The translations under genes were made by a program, and so were the position numbers. The notes beneath the pieces were generated by a model. It was not told the DNA's origin and made no database searches. It saw only the letters and a program-made list of their open reading frames with translations. From Arcanobacterium haemolyticum DSM 20595 (GTDB lineage: Bacteria > Actinomycetota > Actinomycetes > Actinomycetales > Actinomycetaceae), in assembly GCF_000092365.1 (NCBI RefSeq), contig NC_014218.1:806001-870000 (forward strand): a stretch of 64,000 nt of DNA, given 5' to 3'. Shown here one piece after another: positions 7,389-15,602 of this stretch; position 1 is the first letter of the stretch, and every line of letters starts with the position of its first letter.

Positions 7389-10142
7389 TTAGGCAACTTC
7401 ATTCGGATCAGAGATTCCGGATGTGCCAGCGTTGGCATTGAACAAATCGTACTTGTCAATTGCCTGCTTCACCACGGAACGATCGATTTCGCCGCGGTCT
7501 GCCAGCGCCTGGAGTGCGCGGACAACAACGGATGCCGAATCGATCTTGAATTCGCGGCGGGCTGCTGCACGCATATCCGAGAAGCCGAAGCCATTGGCGC
7601 CCAAAACGTAGTAATCGTTTGGAACCCATGGGCGAATCGCATCCTGGACCTGCTTTTCAAAGTCCGAGGTAGCCACGATTGGGCCGTTGGTGTTCTTGAG
7701 AACCGAGGTGAGGTAGGCTTCGCGTGGCGCTTCTTCTGGGTGGAGGAAGTTGTGTTCATCAGCAGCAAGGCCATCACGGCGCAGTTCGTAGAACGAGGTG
7801 ACGGACCAGGTAGCTGCCTTAACTCCCCAATCGTTGCGGAGCATCTCACGAGCTTCGCGGATCCATGGAACAGCAACACCGGAAGCGAAGAGTTGAACTT
7901 CTGGGCCTTCGCCTTCAGCTTCATCCAGCTTGTAGAGGCCCTTGAGCAGGCCATCAACGTCCAAGCCTTCTGGTTCTGCTGGCTGGTGGATTGGTTCGTT
8001 GTAGACGGTCAGGTAGTACATGACGTTCTGATCGCGGCCATCCGAACCATCGCCGTACATGCGCTTGATGCCATCCTTCACAATGTGGCTGACTTCGTAT
8101 GCGTATGCAGGATCGTACTGGACGATTGCTGGGTTGGTGGATGCGAGAACATGCGAGTGACCATCCAAGTGCTGCAGGCCTTCACCAGTCAAGGTGGTAC
8201 GGCCAGCGGTTGCACCCATGATGAAGCCACGAGCCAACTGATCTGCTGCTGCCCAGAACTGATCGCCAGTGCGCTGGAAGCCGAACATCGAATAGAAGAT
8301 GTACACCGGGATCATTGGCACGCCGTGGGTGGCGTAGGAGGTACCTACTGCGGTGAACGCAGCGGCAGAGCCCGCTTCGGTAATACCTGTGTGCAGAATC
8401 TGGCCGGCATCTGATTCCTTGTAAGAAAGGAGCATTTCCGAATCAACCGCGGTGTAGTTCTGGCCTTGGACGTTAAAGATCTTCGCAGATGGGAAGATAG
8501 CATCCAGGCCGAACGTACGGGCTTCATCAGGAATGATCGGAACAATGTGCTTGCCGAATTCCTTATCACGCAACAGATCCTTGAGCATACGAACGAATGC
8601 CATGGTGGTGGCAACCTTCTGCTTGCCAGAACCGGAGCGGATGCCGTTGAATGGCTTCTCTGGTGGGGTAGCGATGCCCTGTTCCATGACGCGGCGTTCT
8701 GGAACATAGCCACCAAGCTGGCGGCGGCGTTCCTGCATGTACTGCATAGCCGGGTGGTTTGCATCTGGCTTGAAATACGGTGCGTTGTATGGATCGTCGA
8801 GCTGAGCATCTGGAATATCCAACTGGAGGGTATCGCGCAGGAGCTTCAGATCGTCAGAGTTCAGCTTCTTCATCTGGTGCGTAGAGTTACGGCCAGCGAA
8901 GTTCGAACCGAGCACGTAGCCCTTAACAGTGTGCGCAAGAATAACAGTTGGTGCACCCTTGTGTTCGGTAGCGGCCTTGTAGGCAGCGTAAACCTTGTGG
9001 TAATCGTGGCCACCGCGCTTGAGCTTCCAGATCTTTTCATCGGACCAGTCTGCAACCATAGCCTTGGTGCGTGGGTCACGGCCGAAGAAGTGTTCACGAA
9101 TGTAGGAACCATCGTTAGCTTTGAAAGTCTGGTAATCGCCGTCAAGAGTATCGTTCATGATGTTAACAAGGGCGTTATCCTTGTCAGCTGCAAGCAGTTC
9201 GTCCCACTCACGGCCCCAAATGACCTTGATAACGTTCCAGCCAGCGCCCTTGAAGGAAGCTTCAAGCTCCTGGATGATCTTGCCGTTACCACGCACTGGG
9301 CCATCCAGACGCTGCAAGTTACAGTTCACAACGAACGTGAGGTTATCGAGCTGCTGGGATGCTGCCAAGTGGAGCACGCCGCGCGATTCGACTTCGTCCA
9401 TTTCGCCATCGCCCATGAACGCCCAGACGTGCTGCTTGGACGTATCCTTGAGGCCGCGGCCTTCGAGGTAACGGTTGTACCATGCCTGGTAGATAGCAGA
9501 AATTGGGCCAAGGCCGAGGGAAACGGTTGGGAACTCCCAGAAATCGTCCATCTGCCGCGGGTGTGGGTAAGACGGAATACCGCGGCCACCGGAGCGGCGG
9601 GATGCCTGCTGACGGAACGAATCCAAATCGGCTTCGGTAAGGCGGCCTTCGAGATAAGCACGAGAGTAGTTGCCTGGTGAGGAATGGCCCTGGAAGAAGA
9701 TATGATCGCCGCCGCCTTCAGCATTCTTGCCGCGGAAGAACCAGTTGTGGCCCACTTCGTAGAGGGTTGCTTGCGCTGCGTAGGAGGAGATGTGGCCGCC
9801 AACGCCGATACCTGCACGCTGCTGGCGTGTGACCTGAACGGCTGCGTTCCAGCGGGTCCACCGGCGGAATTCACGTTCGAGCTTTTCATCGCCTGGGTAG
9901 TAAGGCTCATCTTCCGCTGCGATCGTGTTGATATATGGGGTGACGATGTTGTGTGGAACCTGAATACCACGTTCGTGGGCGTGGCGCTTCATTTCCATGA
10001 GCAGGTAGCGCGTACGTGGGCCACCCTTTTCATCGATCAAGCCATCAAGAGAATCGATCCATTCCCGAGTTTCTTCGGGATCGATATCTGGAACGTGGTT
10101 ATAGAGGCCGTTAAGTAGTGGCCGAGTGGGCTGTGAGCTCAC
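7389..10142 (-). CDS. aceE: Pyruvate dehydrogenase E1 component, homodimeric type
   Basis: A 917-residue single-chain E1. It carries the thiamine-diphosphate signature GDGEMDE followed by NLTFVVNCN, the N-terminal YLLMEMKRHAHERG helix and the LGGYVPERR region, as in AceE of gamma-proteobacteria and actinobacteria. It decarboxylates pyruvate and acetylates the lipoyl groups of the E2, presumably DlaT at 29021-30715, with E3 (lpd) at 30733-32109. The GTG start at 10142 has a GGGAGAT ribosome-binding site. In actinobacteria aceE typically neighbours a DUF3052 gene, as here. It is bounded by its own hairpin terminator. No frameshift or missing catalytic motif was noted. Confidence 0.97.
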   Translation of the reverse strand: MSSQPTRPLLNGLYNHVPDIDPEETREWIDSLDGLIDEKGGPRTRYLLMEMKRHAHERGIQVPHNIVTPYINTIAAEDEPYYPGDEKLEREFRRWTRWNAAVQVTRQQRAGIGVGGHISSYAAQATLYEVGHNWFFRGKNAEGGGDHIFFQGHSSPGNYSRAYLEGRLTEADLDSFRQQASRRSGGRGIPSYPHPRQMDDFWEFPTVSLGLGPISAIYQAWYNRYLEGRGLKDTSKQHVWAFMGDGEMDEVESRGVLHLAASQQLDNLTFVVNCNLQRLDGPVRGNGKIIQELEASFKGAGWNVIKVIWGREWDELLAADKDNALVNIMNDTLDGDYQTFKANDGSYIREHFFGRDPRTKAMVADWSDEKIWKLKRGGHDYHKVYAAYKAATEHKGAPTVILAHTVKGYVLGSNFAGRNSTHQMKKLNSDDLKLLRDTLQLDIPDAQLDDPYNAPYFKPDANHPAMQYMQERRRQLGGYVPERRVMEQGIATPPEKPFNGIRSGSGKQKVATTMAFVRMLKDLLRDKEFGKHIVPIIPDEARTFGLDAIFPSAKIFNVQGQNYTAVDSEMLLSYKESDAGQILHTGITEAGSAAAFTAVGTSYATHGVPMIPVYIFYSMFGFQRTGDQFWAAADQLARGFIMGATAGRTTLTGEGLQHLDGHSHVLASTNPAIVQYDPAYAYEVSHIVKDGIKRMYGDGSDGRDQNVMYYLTVYNEPIHQPAEPEGLDVDGLLKGLYKLDEAEGEGPEVQLFASGVAVPWIREAREMLRNDWGVKAATWSVTSFYELRRDGLAADEHNFLHPEEAPREAYLTSVLKNTNGPIVATSDFEKQVQDAIRPWVPNDYYVLGANGFGFSDMRAAARREFKIDSASVVVRALQALADRGEIDRSVVKQAIDKYDLFNANAGTSGISDPNEVA

Positions 10143-10412
10143 GTCATCTCCCTCGGTAGTTGTTATCCTGCATCGTCGCGGTGGATTGATCGTGCTTCGA
10201 TGCGCTGGTTACTAATCTACCGGAAATAGGCATTCAGTCCTAGGTGTACGGGTGAATTGTGGTTGGGATACCGCTCACGTCCGCAGATCATTCCATGTTT
10301 CGTTGTTGCCTTTCTCGCATTTTTGGTGTGTGTGGAGATGCGGAACGTCTTATTCGTTGCCTAGAATGGTGAGCGGGCATACACCTGTATGTTTGCGCAG
10401 GCTATTTAGCCA

Positions 10413-10418
10413 TAAAAT
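10413..10418 (+). promoter_or_regulatory. Candidate -10 element for the DUF3052 gene
   Basis: TAAAAT 14 nt before the GTG at 10433, inside the 290-bp divergent region between aceE and the DUF3052 gene. No convincing -35 hexamer at standard spacing. Nothing else in this divergent region was recognisable. Confidence 0.35.
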
Positions 10419-10432
10419 GAAAGGAAGGTCCG

Positions 10433-10846
10433 GTGTCCGGGTCTACTGCCGGCGAGGCTTACGGTTTCACTCAGGGTGCGATTGTTCAAGAGTTTGGTTA
10501 TGACGACGACGTTGCGTTCGAACTTCGCGAAGGCATCGAAACTGCCACTGGTGTTGAACTTGAAGATGAAGATTACCGCGGTGCCGCCGATGGCGTGCTT
10601 GCGTGGTGGCGTTCTGATGATGGGGACGTCGATGATCTCACTGATTATTTAGTTGATGTTGCGGCTTCTTTGGATTCTGATGGGGCAGTTGTGTGGCTGG
10701 TTGTTCCCGCCGCGCGTGAAAAGCTCCATGTTCCAACCGATGATGTCAATGATGCTGCGAAAACTGCTGGGATGTCCGTGACTCGTTCTATGGGCGTTGG
10801 AGTGCACTGGACTGCGTACCGCGTCACAGTTTCGCGGTCTCGTTGA
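10433..10846 (+). CDS. DUF3052 family protein
   Basis: A 137-residue acidic protein of the actinobacterial DUF3052 family. It opens with YGFTQGAIVQEFGYDDDVAFELRE in two consecutive parts, has a Asp/Glu-rich centre (DEDYRGAADGVLAWWRSDDGDVDDL) that is hard to mistake, and ends with a strand containing VGVHWTAYRVTV. The GTG start is preceded by AAAGGAAGG. The family has no assigned function, and its constant position beside aceE hints at a link with pyruvate metabolism or its control (inference). No membrane or secretion signal. Confidence 0.9.
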   Translation: MSGSTAGEAYGFTQGAIVQEFGYDDDVAFELREGIETATGVELEDEDYRGAADGVLAWWRSDDGDVDDLTDYLVDVAASLDSDGAVVWLVVPAAREKLHVPTDDVNDAAKTAGMSVTRSMGVGVHWTAYRVTVSRSR

Positions 10847-10854
10847 TTTTGATT

Positions 10855-10883
10855 TTGACATAGCTTCGAGTTCGGGCTAAGCT
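10855..10883 (+). promoter_or_regulatory. Promoter of tRNA-Val
   Basis: TTGACA at 10855-10860, a 17-nt spacer, and TAAGCT at 10878-10883. The mature tRNA starts 7 nt after the -10, so the transcript may begin at the first nucleotide of the tRNA. Confidence 0.85.
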
Positions 10884-10890
10884 ATCTCTC

Positions 10891-10963
10891 GGACTCTTAG
10901 CTCAGTTGGTAGAGCAACGCGTTTACACCGCGTGTGTCATCGGTTCGAGCCCGGTAGGGTCCA
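10891..10963 (+). tRNA. tRNA-Val (anticodon UAC)
   Basis: A 73-nt cloverleaf. Acceptor GGACTCT pairs with AGGGTCC, the anticodon stem ACGCG/CGCGT encloses TTTACAC with anticodon TAC, and the T-arm is CGGTTCGAGCCCG. The discriminator is A and CCA is not encoded. It decodes GUA and by wobble other valine codons. It stands alone with its own promoter and hairpin terminator, and the sequence beyond it is decayed, as expected near a possible integration site. Confidence 0.95.
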
Positions 10964-10969
10964 CTTGCA

Positions 10970-11003
10970 AAGGGAGGCTCACCTGTTAAGGTGGGCCTCC
11001 CTT
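10970..11003 (+). terminator. Terminator of tRNA-Val
   Basis: A 14-bp stem: AAGGGAGGC at the base plus TCACC/GGTGG, loop TGTTAA, starting 6 nt after the tRNA. Only a short CTTC follows. Confidence 0.85.
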
Positions 11004-11023
11004 CATGTCGTCATTGCAACCGT

Positions 11024-11072
11024 GACCATAGCCGGAATAGTGGCATATATTGCCACTATTCCGGCTATGGTC
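11024..11072. repeat. Perfect 22-bp inverted repeat with 5-nt loop
   Basis: Arms 11024-11045 and 11051-11072 are exact reverse complements around TATAT. The repeat lies between the tRNA-Val terminator and the 3' end of the flavin reductase relic, 30 bp past the relic's last stop on the minus strand. The simplest reading is the surviving terminator of that decayed gene. No T-tract adjoins it on either side, so a mobile-element end or protein-binding site cannot be excluded. Confidence 0.8.
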
Positions 11073-11102
11073 AGCATTACTGGAACGTAGGTTTGCGGTA
11101 GG

Positions 11103-11388
11103 CTATCCGAGCTGATCGAATGGAACGAAATCACAGAAGAATACCGTGGCATCAGCGCTGTCCTGAGCAGCCTCGCGTACGGGCTCTGCCGCCTGCTCCA
11201 TCAGAATCTGCCGCAGCCTTCGGAAGAACATCGAAGAACATCTTGAACAAGCCTGAATACGAGGCGTTGTATGCGGGCGTCACAGCCACAATCGCGTCTG
11301 CTTTCGCCACCTGATCGAATACAGCTTCCAGTTCCGGGGAAGGAAACCCCGTCAAGAGCGCATGGGTAAGCACGGCAAACGTTCCTCA
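11103..11388 (-). pseudogene. Remnant of a CE1759-type NAD(P)H-dependent FMN reductase
   Basis: Reading leftwards from about 11385, one frame gives LLTGFPSPELEAVFDQVA, then ADAIVAVTPAYNASYSGL and FKMFFDVLP, the flavin-binding core of CE1759-family FMN reductases. It then loses the frame near AAAD. A second frame supplies a family-like C-terminal end, AAQDSADATVFFCDFVPFDQLG in part, closing with a stop at 11103-11105. The first 50 or so residues and the middle of the domain are absent, and a stop codon lies just upstream of the first fragment. This is therefore an internally deleted, frameshifted relic, not a functional gene. Family assignment is from remembered motif wording. Confidence 0.75.
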
Positions 11389-11741
11389 ATTCGATGACTA
11401 AATAAATGGAAGGCCAGTGATTGGCCGCGTGTGTGGGCGGAATATTTAAAGAGACCGCAGTAGCTATGGCTCAACGTCCTATTACTTCTGACTGCGATCG
11501 CTACTCAACCGGATGTGATCTGAAGCACACGGAGAGTGAAATTGGGCTGACGGGCACTGGGCAGAACTCATGCTCCATTCAACCACTTCTTGATATATCG
11601 AGGGTTCCCATACCAAACAAGAAAGCGTTGAATTTCCGTAAAGGAGTACTTTGCCCATTGCCTCGATTCGCAGCCTTTTAATTAGGTTTATTCCCTATGG
11701 TCGATTTTAGATTTTAGTTGCTACTAAAATGAAAAAATGCA
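11389..11741. other. Non-coding stretch, nothing recognised
   Basis: About 350 bp between the reductase relic and the hexosaminidase promoter. An open frame at 11421-11681 has no ribosome-binding site and no recognisable family. A 5-bp hairpin GGCCA-GTGAT-TGGCC lies at 11412-11426, and an inverted repeat ATTTTAG-6-CTAAAAT at 11711-11730 abuts the promoter. Probably decayed sequence. Confidence 0.5.
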
Positions 11742-11776
11742 TTGACGTGGAGTTAAGGTCTTGATACCTTGGTATC
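11742..11776 (+). promoter_or_regulatory. Promoter and overlapping palindromic operator of the hexosaminidase gene
   Basis: TTGACG (11742-11747), a 17-nt spacer and TACCTT (11765-11770) form a plausible promoter. The -10 hexamer lies inside the palindrome GATACC-TT-GGTATC (11763-11776), the position expected for a repressor operator that blocks polymerase. The 5' untranslated region would be about 160 nt. A GntR- or ROK-type sugar regulator would be a natural ligand (inference); no regulator gene is adjacent. Confidence 0.55.
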
Positions 11777-11937
11777 GCTTTAGGTGTTACTGTTTAGCAG
11801 GCATCACTAGAGATGACCATACATATAACGAAAATATGCCTGCCTGGACAACGCTGTCCGTAGACCTTGTTGCGTTAAGACAATGATGTTGAGTTTTACA
11901 AGAAAAGGTTGGGCGTATGTGTTGAACGGAGAATCGT

Positions 11938-14685
11938 ATGCGTATCCCCTTACGAAAAATTGGTAGTTGCGCAACCGTTGCACTGTGTGCAACCGCATTG
12001 GCTATTCCAGCGTGGGCTGTTGACGAAAAAGACTCGCAGGATCAGCTTCATGGTAGTGGGTTGACTGGAGTTGTTCCAGCAGTTCGCCAACTTACGGAGA
12101 GTCAGGGGAAGCCCTGGATGCTTTCCAGCGAAACAAAGATTGTGGCGCCTCAAGAGTTAGCAGACGACGCTCGCCAGCTCGCTTTAGACCTTGCAATCAA
12201 GGGAAATATTCACCCTGAAGTAGCTGTGGGTAGTGAATCGCTTGCTGACGAAGGGGATGTGATCTTATCGGTTGATCCTCAGTTGGCCGGTGTTCCAAAG
12301 GATGAAGGCTATCGGCTAAAGATTTCAGATAAGCAGGTGAAAATTATTGGCAAGAGCGCTCAAGGGGCGTTCTGGGGCACCCGCACGCTTGTACAATCGG
12401 TTGCGAATTCACGTGGAGCGCAGGCAGGTGAGGTGACGGATTGGCCTGATGTTTCTGAACGTTCGTTCCATCTGGATGCGGCGCGTAAGTTTTACGATAT
12501 CCATTTCTTCCGTGAGTTGATTCGTGAGATGAGTTATCACAAGCTCAATACGTTGCAGTATCATTTTTCGGAAAATGAGGGGTTCCGCTTGGAACCTGCG
12601 GATGCTCGGTTTAAGAATCTGCTTTCTGAGGATGGCTACATTACGCGCGAGCAATTAAAGGAGATTCTTGCGGAGGCTCACAAGTACCATATTGAGGTTG
12701 TTCCGGCGTTGGATATGCCAGGGCATTTGCGGCATATTTTGGATAAGCATCCGGAGTTTAGATTGCCGACGACGAACGGTTCTGGAGCGCAAAATCCTAA
12801 CAGTGAGATGCGGCGTGGTTTAGACTTCACGAATCCTGAAGCGGTTGCCTTCATGAAGGATCTTGTTGCCGATTACGCGAAGGCTTTTCCTGGTACGAAG
12901 TGGCATCTAGGTTCGGATGAATTTGTTGATTTCCCTAAAGCGGCTATGCATTATCCAGACATGATGAAGCGTATTAAGGATAATGCGAAGCTCGGTGAAG
13001 GGAAGAATTTTGCTGATGGCTTCGTGTATTTCATTAACGACATGGCTGCATACATGAAGACGTTAGGGAAGACCGATATTCGGGTTTGGAACGATGCCTT
13101 TTATCGTAACGATCTTAAACAGAACATTGAGCTGGATAAAAACATCACGATCGATTACTGGACTGCTTGGGATAGGCATATGGCCGACGTGAAAGATTTT
13201 GTTGACAAGGGCTACCGGTTAATCAACTACAACGATGCCTACATGTACTACGTGCTGTATTATCCGGGAAGAGCTTACAGTACCCGAGTTCCTGCAGATA
13301 AGATCCATAACGAATTCCACGCGGGCCGTTTCCCAACGAACCACCATAAGACGCAATCGTCCTGGCCACAGGATGCCCCAAAGAAAGCTAGTAATACACA
13401 GTACCCGGATTGGCTTACCGGAGCATCGTTTGCCGTCTGGTCTGACAACGCGAAACTCGAAACACAAGAAGAAGTGCTAAAAAACTCAAAGATGCCATAC
13501 GTGGCTTTCGCTAACCGAGTCTGGTATGCGGGAGATAGTCGAGACTACGCACAGTTCGCTGCAGCTGAACAAAAGATTGCCCCAGCTCCGGCAGTCCCAT
13601 CCAACCTCAAAGTAGGCGTAAAAACTCACCTTGCTTCCCAAACCGACGTTCAGAAAGCAGTGAAGAAAGGCGATAAAGTCACATTCACGGGTAAGGTAAC
13701 CAATACGTCGTCGGAAAAAGTCCCGGTAAACGTAACCCTCAACGCGAAAGAATCCTTCGGAACCATTAACCCCGATAACGTAACAACGAAGATACTCGAT
13801 AAAGACGGACACCCGATTGTCCTTCCTGGGAAGAACGTAGCGCTTGCCAGCGCTGGAGCGAAAGCAACGGCGTCATCGACCGAAGCAGCCCAGTTCGGCC
13901 CAGAAAAAACGATCGACGGGAAAATTAGTGCGGAGTCCCGGTGGGCATCCCAATATAAAGACGGCGAGTGGCTAAACGTGACCCTAGCGAAAGCAACCGA
14001 TATTACTAAGGTGCGGCTTGGCTGGGAAGGCGCATACGCAACCGATTATACAGTTGAAATCTCACATCAAAATGGGAAAACAACAACGTATAAACGCCAA
14101 AACTTCGACGGTAAAGGAGCAGGCAAAAACACAGCCGCCTGGGACGACATTACCCTAAGCGCTACAGAAGGAAAAGACGTCACCGCAATTAAAATCATTG
14201 CAGACAAACGCAAAACAGAATGGGGAGCTTCGCTTTTCGAAGTCGAAGCACTTACCGCCGAACGCCAGGCTGCGCCCTCCGCTCCAATACTCACCCCTGA
14301 CGGCGACCTCGTATGGCAAGAAAACCTCGAACCAGGAAGCTCACTGGAACTAACCTGGGCCGGAATCGCAACCCACAACTCTAGCTCCGCTAATCCGTTG
14401 AAAGCCCAACTTCGAGGCCAAGCCCACTACGGTGCAATCGCCACTGCTGAAGACACGAGCGATATTACCTATACGGTAGGAAACGACGAACCGGCGCCCG
14501 AACCTAAACCTGAACCGGCGCCCAAGCCTGTGCCGCAACCAGATCCAACGAACACGAAAGTCATCAAAAATCCTGCCATGAAAACAGGCGGACTTGCCCA
14601 CACCGGCGCAAGTGTACTTGGCCTAGTAGGCCTCGCAATAGCCGCCGGAATCGGAGGAACTCTTCTAACACGCCGTAAGAAATAG
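11938..14685 (+). CDS. Cell-wall-anchored beta-N-acetylhexosaminidase (GH20) with F5/8-C domain
   Basis: A 915-residue secreted enzyme. A signal peptide (residues 1-28, cleavage near AWAVDE) is followed by a GH20 accessory domain, then a GH20 catalytic barrel starting at RSFHLDAARKF. The catalytic pair Asp327-Glu328 sits in WHLGSDEF. Next come beta-rich segments, an F5/8 type C/CBM32-like carbohydrate-binding domain (about 640-785), a Pro/Glu/Lys repeat spacer, and an LAHTG sorting signal at 886-890 with hydrophobic segment and RRKK tail. It would release terminal GlcNAc or GalNAc from host glycans or peptidoglycan at the cell surface. LAXTG is typical of class E sortase substrates. Confidence 0.93.
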   Translation: MRIPLRKIGSCATVALCATALAIPAWAVDEKDSQDQLHGSGLTGVVPAVRQLTESQGKPWMLSSETKIVAPQELADDARQLALDLAIKGNIHPEVAVGSESLADEGDVILSVDPQLAGVPKDEGYRLKISDKQVKIIGKSAQGAFWGTRTLVQSVANSRGAQAGEVTDWPDVSERSFHLDAARKFYDIHFFRELIREMSYHKLNTLQYHFSENEGFRLEPADARFKNLLSEDGYITREQLKEILAEAHKYHIEVVPALDMPGHLRHILDKHPEFRLPTTNGSGAQNPNSEMRRGLDFTNPEAVAFMKDLVADYAKAFPGTKWHLGSDEFVDFPKAAMHYPDMMKRIKDNAKLGEGKNFADGFVYFINDMAAYMKTLGKTDIRVWNDAFYRNDLKQNIELDKNITIDYWTAWDRHMADVKDFVDKGYRLINYNDAYMYYVLYYPGRAYSTRVPADKIHNEFHAGRFPTNHHKTQSSWPQDAPKKASNTQYPDWLTGASFAVWSDNAKLETQEEVLKNSKMPYVAFANRVWYAGDSRDYAQFAAAEQKIAPAPAVPSNLKVGVKTHLASQTDVQKAVKKGDKVTFTGKVTNTSSEKVPVNVTLNAKESFGTINPDNVTTKILDKDGHPIVLPGKNVALASAGAKATASSTEAAQFGPEKTIDGKISAESRWASQYKDGEWLNVTLAKATDITKVRLGWEGAYATDYTVEISHQNGKTTTYKRQNFDGKGAGKNTAAWDDITLSATEGKDVTAIKIIADKRKTEWGASLFEVEALTAERQAAPSAPILTPDGDLVWQENLEPGSSLELTWAGIATHNSSSANPLKAQLRGQAHYGAIATAEDTSDITYTVGNDEPAPEPKPEPAPKPVPQPDPTNTKVIKNPAMKTGGLAHTGASVLGLVGLAIAAGIGGTLLTRRKK

Positions 14686-14710
14686 CCATCTCAGCTTCTA
14701 GGAGCACAAC

Positions 14711-14765
14711 GTGTGGCCGCAATCAAAGATTGCGGCCACACGCGTTTCGGCACCGCCGAAACGCG
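14711..14765 (+). terminator. Tandem hairpin terminators after the hexosaminidase gene
   Basis: Two consecutive perfect hairpins: 14-bp stem at 14711-14741 (loop AAA) and 11-bp stem CGCGTTTCGGC at 14741-14765 (loop ACC), sharing one base. No T-tract. They insulate the hexosaminidase from nif3. Confidence 0.85.
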
Positions 14766-14777
14766 CCCCAGGTAAGC

Positions 14778-14783
14778 TAGTCT
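14778..14783 (+). promoter_or_regulatory. -10 element of leaderless nif3-like gene
   Basis: TAGTCT followed by 6 nt and then the ATG at 14790. No Shine-Dalgarno. Confidence 0.6.
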
Positions 14784-14789
14784 AGAATC

Positions 14790-15587
14790 ATGAAGACAAC
14801 AGTTGCTGATGTTATGGCCGCTATGGAGCGCGCTTTTCCTGCCCGCCTTGCTGAAGATTGGGATCGGGTAGGTTTGGTTGCGGGGGATCCGCATGCGCCC
14901 GTTTCTAAGGTGGGATTCGCGGTGGATCCATCCCCGGATACGGTTGAGGAAGCGATTGCCCGCGGTGCTCAGATGCTGATTACTCACCATCCGCTGTTTT
15001 TGCGTGGCACATCCAGTGTTGCTACAACGACGCCGAAGGGTTCGTGGATTCATCGTTTGATTAAGAATGACGTTGCGTTGTTTGCCGCGCACACGAATGC
15101 CGACGCCGCTGCCACCGGTTCCGCTGTAGCTTTGGGCTCCTTGATTGGGTTAGACAATATGAGGCCACTCGATCCTAACCCTGGTGATCCAGAACTCGGA
15201 ATTGGGCGCGTTGGAGAACTGCCGCTCACCATGTCCGTGCGAGAACTCGGTGAACGCTTGCGAGCCGTGCTTCCTGAAACTGCTGCTAGCGTGCTCATTG
15301 GGGGAGATCCAGAACGGATTGTTCGGACCGTTGCGGTATCACCTGGTTCTGGTGATTCGTTCCTGAACGCAGCAAATCATGCTGGTGCTGATGTGTACGT
15401 AACTGCCGATCTGCGCCACCACCCGGCTAGCGATCACCTGTGGGGCGGAGGATGTGGTTTGATCGGGCTTACTCATTTCGCATCAGAATGGCCAGTCTTG
15501 CCACCTATGGAACGGGTTGTGAAAGAACTTGGTGTGGATACCTATATTTCTACACTCGTCACCGATCCGTGGACTATCCGCCTCTAA
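14790..15587 (+). CDS. Nif3-like dinuclear metal-centre hexameric protein (YbgI family)
   Basis: A 265-residue Nif3/YbgI protein. Metal-ligand segments are visible: ITHHPLFLRG, FAAHTNADAA, and a C-terminal LTHFASEW that fills the usual H-x-x-x-E site. Family members form toroidal hexamers with a di-metal centre and are often labelled GTP cyclohydrolase I type 2, but the cellular role is unsettled. It is followed after 15 bp by the COG1579 gene, a pairing conserved across actinobacteria (recalled as Rv2230c-Rv2229c). Initiation looks leaderless from the -10 spacing. Confidence 0.93.
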   Translation: MKTTVADVMAAMERAFPARLAEDWDRVGLVAGDPHAPVSKVGFAVDPSPDTVEEAIARGAQMLITHHPLFLRGTSSVATTTPKGSWIHRLIKNDVALFAAHTNADAAATGSAVALGSLIGLDNMRPLDPNPGDPELGIGRVGELPLTMSVRELGERLRAVLPETAASVLIGGDPERIVRTVAVSPGSGDSFLNAANHAGADVYVTADLRHHPASDHLWGGGCGLIGLTHFASEWPVLPPMERVVKELGVDTYISTLVTDPWTIRL

Positions 15588-15602
15588 CACAAGGAAACCG
15601 CC

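Noticed and set aside
8466-9680. A 404-codon open frame on the plus strand
   Set aside because: It lies wholly antisense to aceE, whose motifs and length are intact, and has no ribosome-binding site or known domain. A by-product of the codon bias of aceE.
11421-11681. An 86-codon frame in the gap before the hexosaminidase gene
   Set aside because: No ribosome-binding site, no leaderless -10, no family resemblance, and located in decayed sequence.
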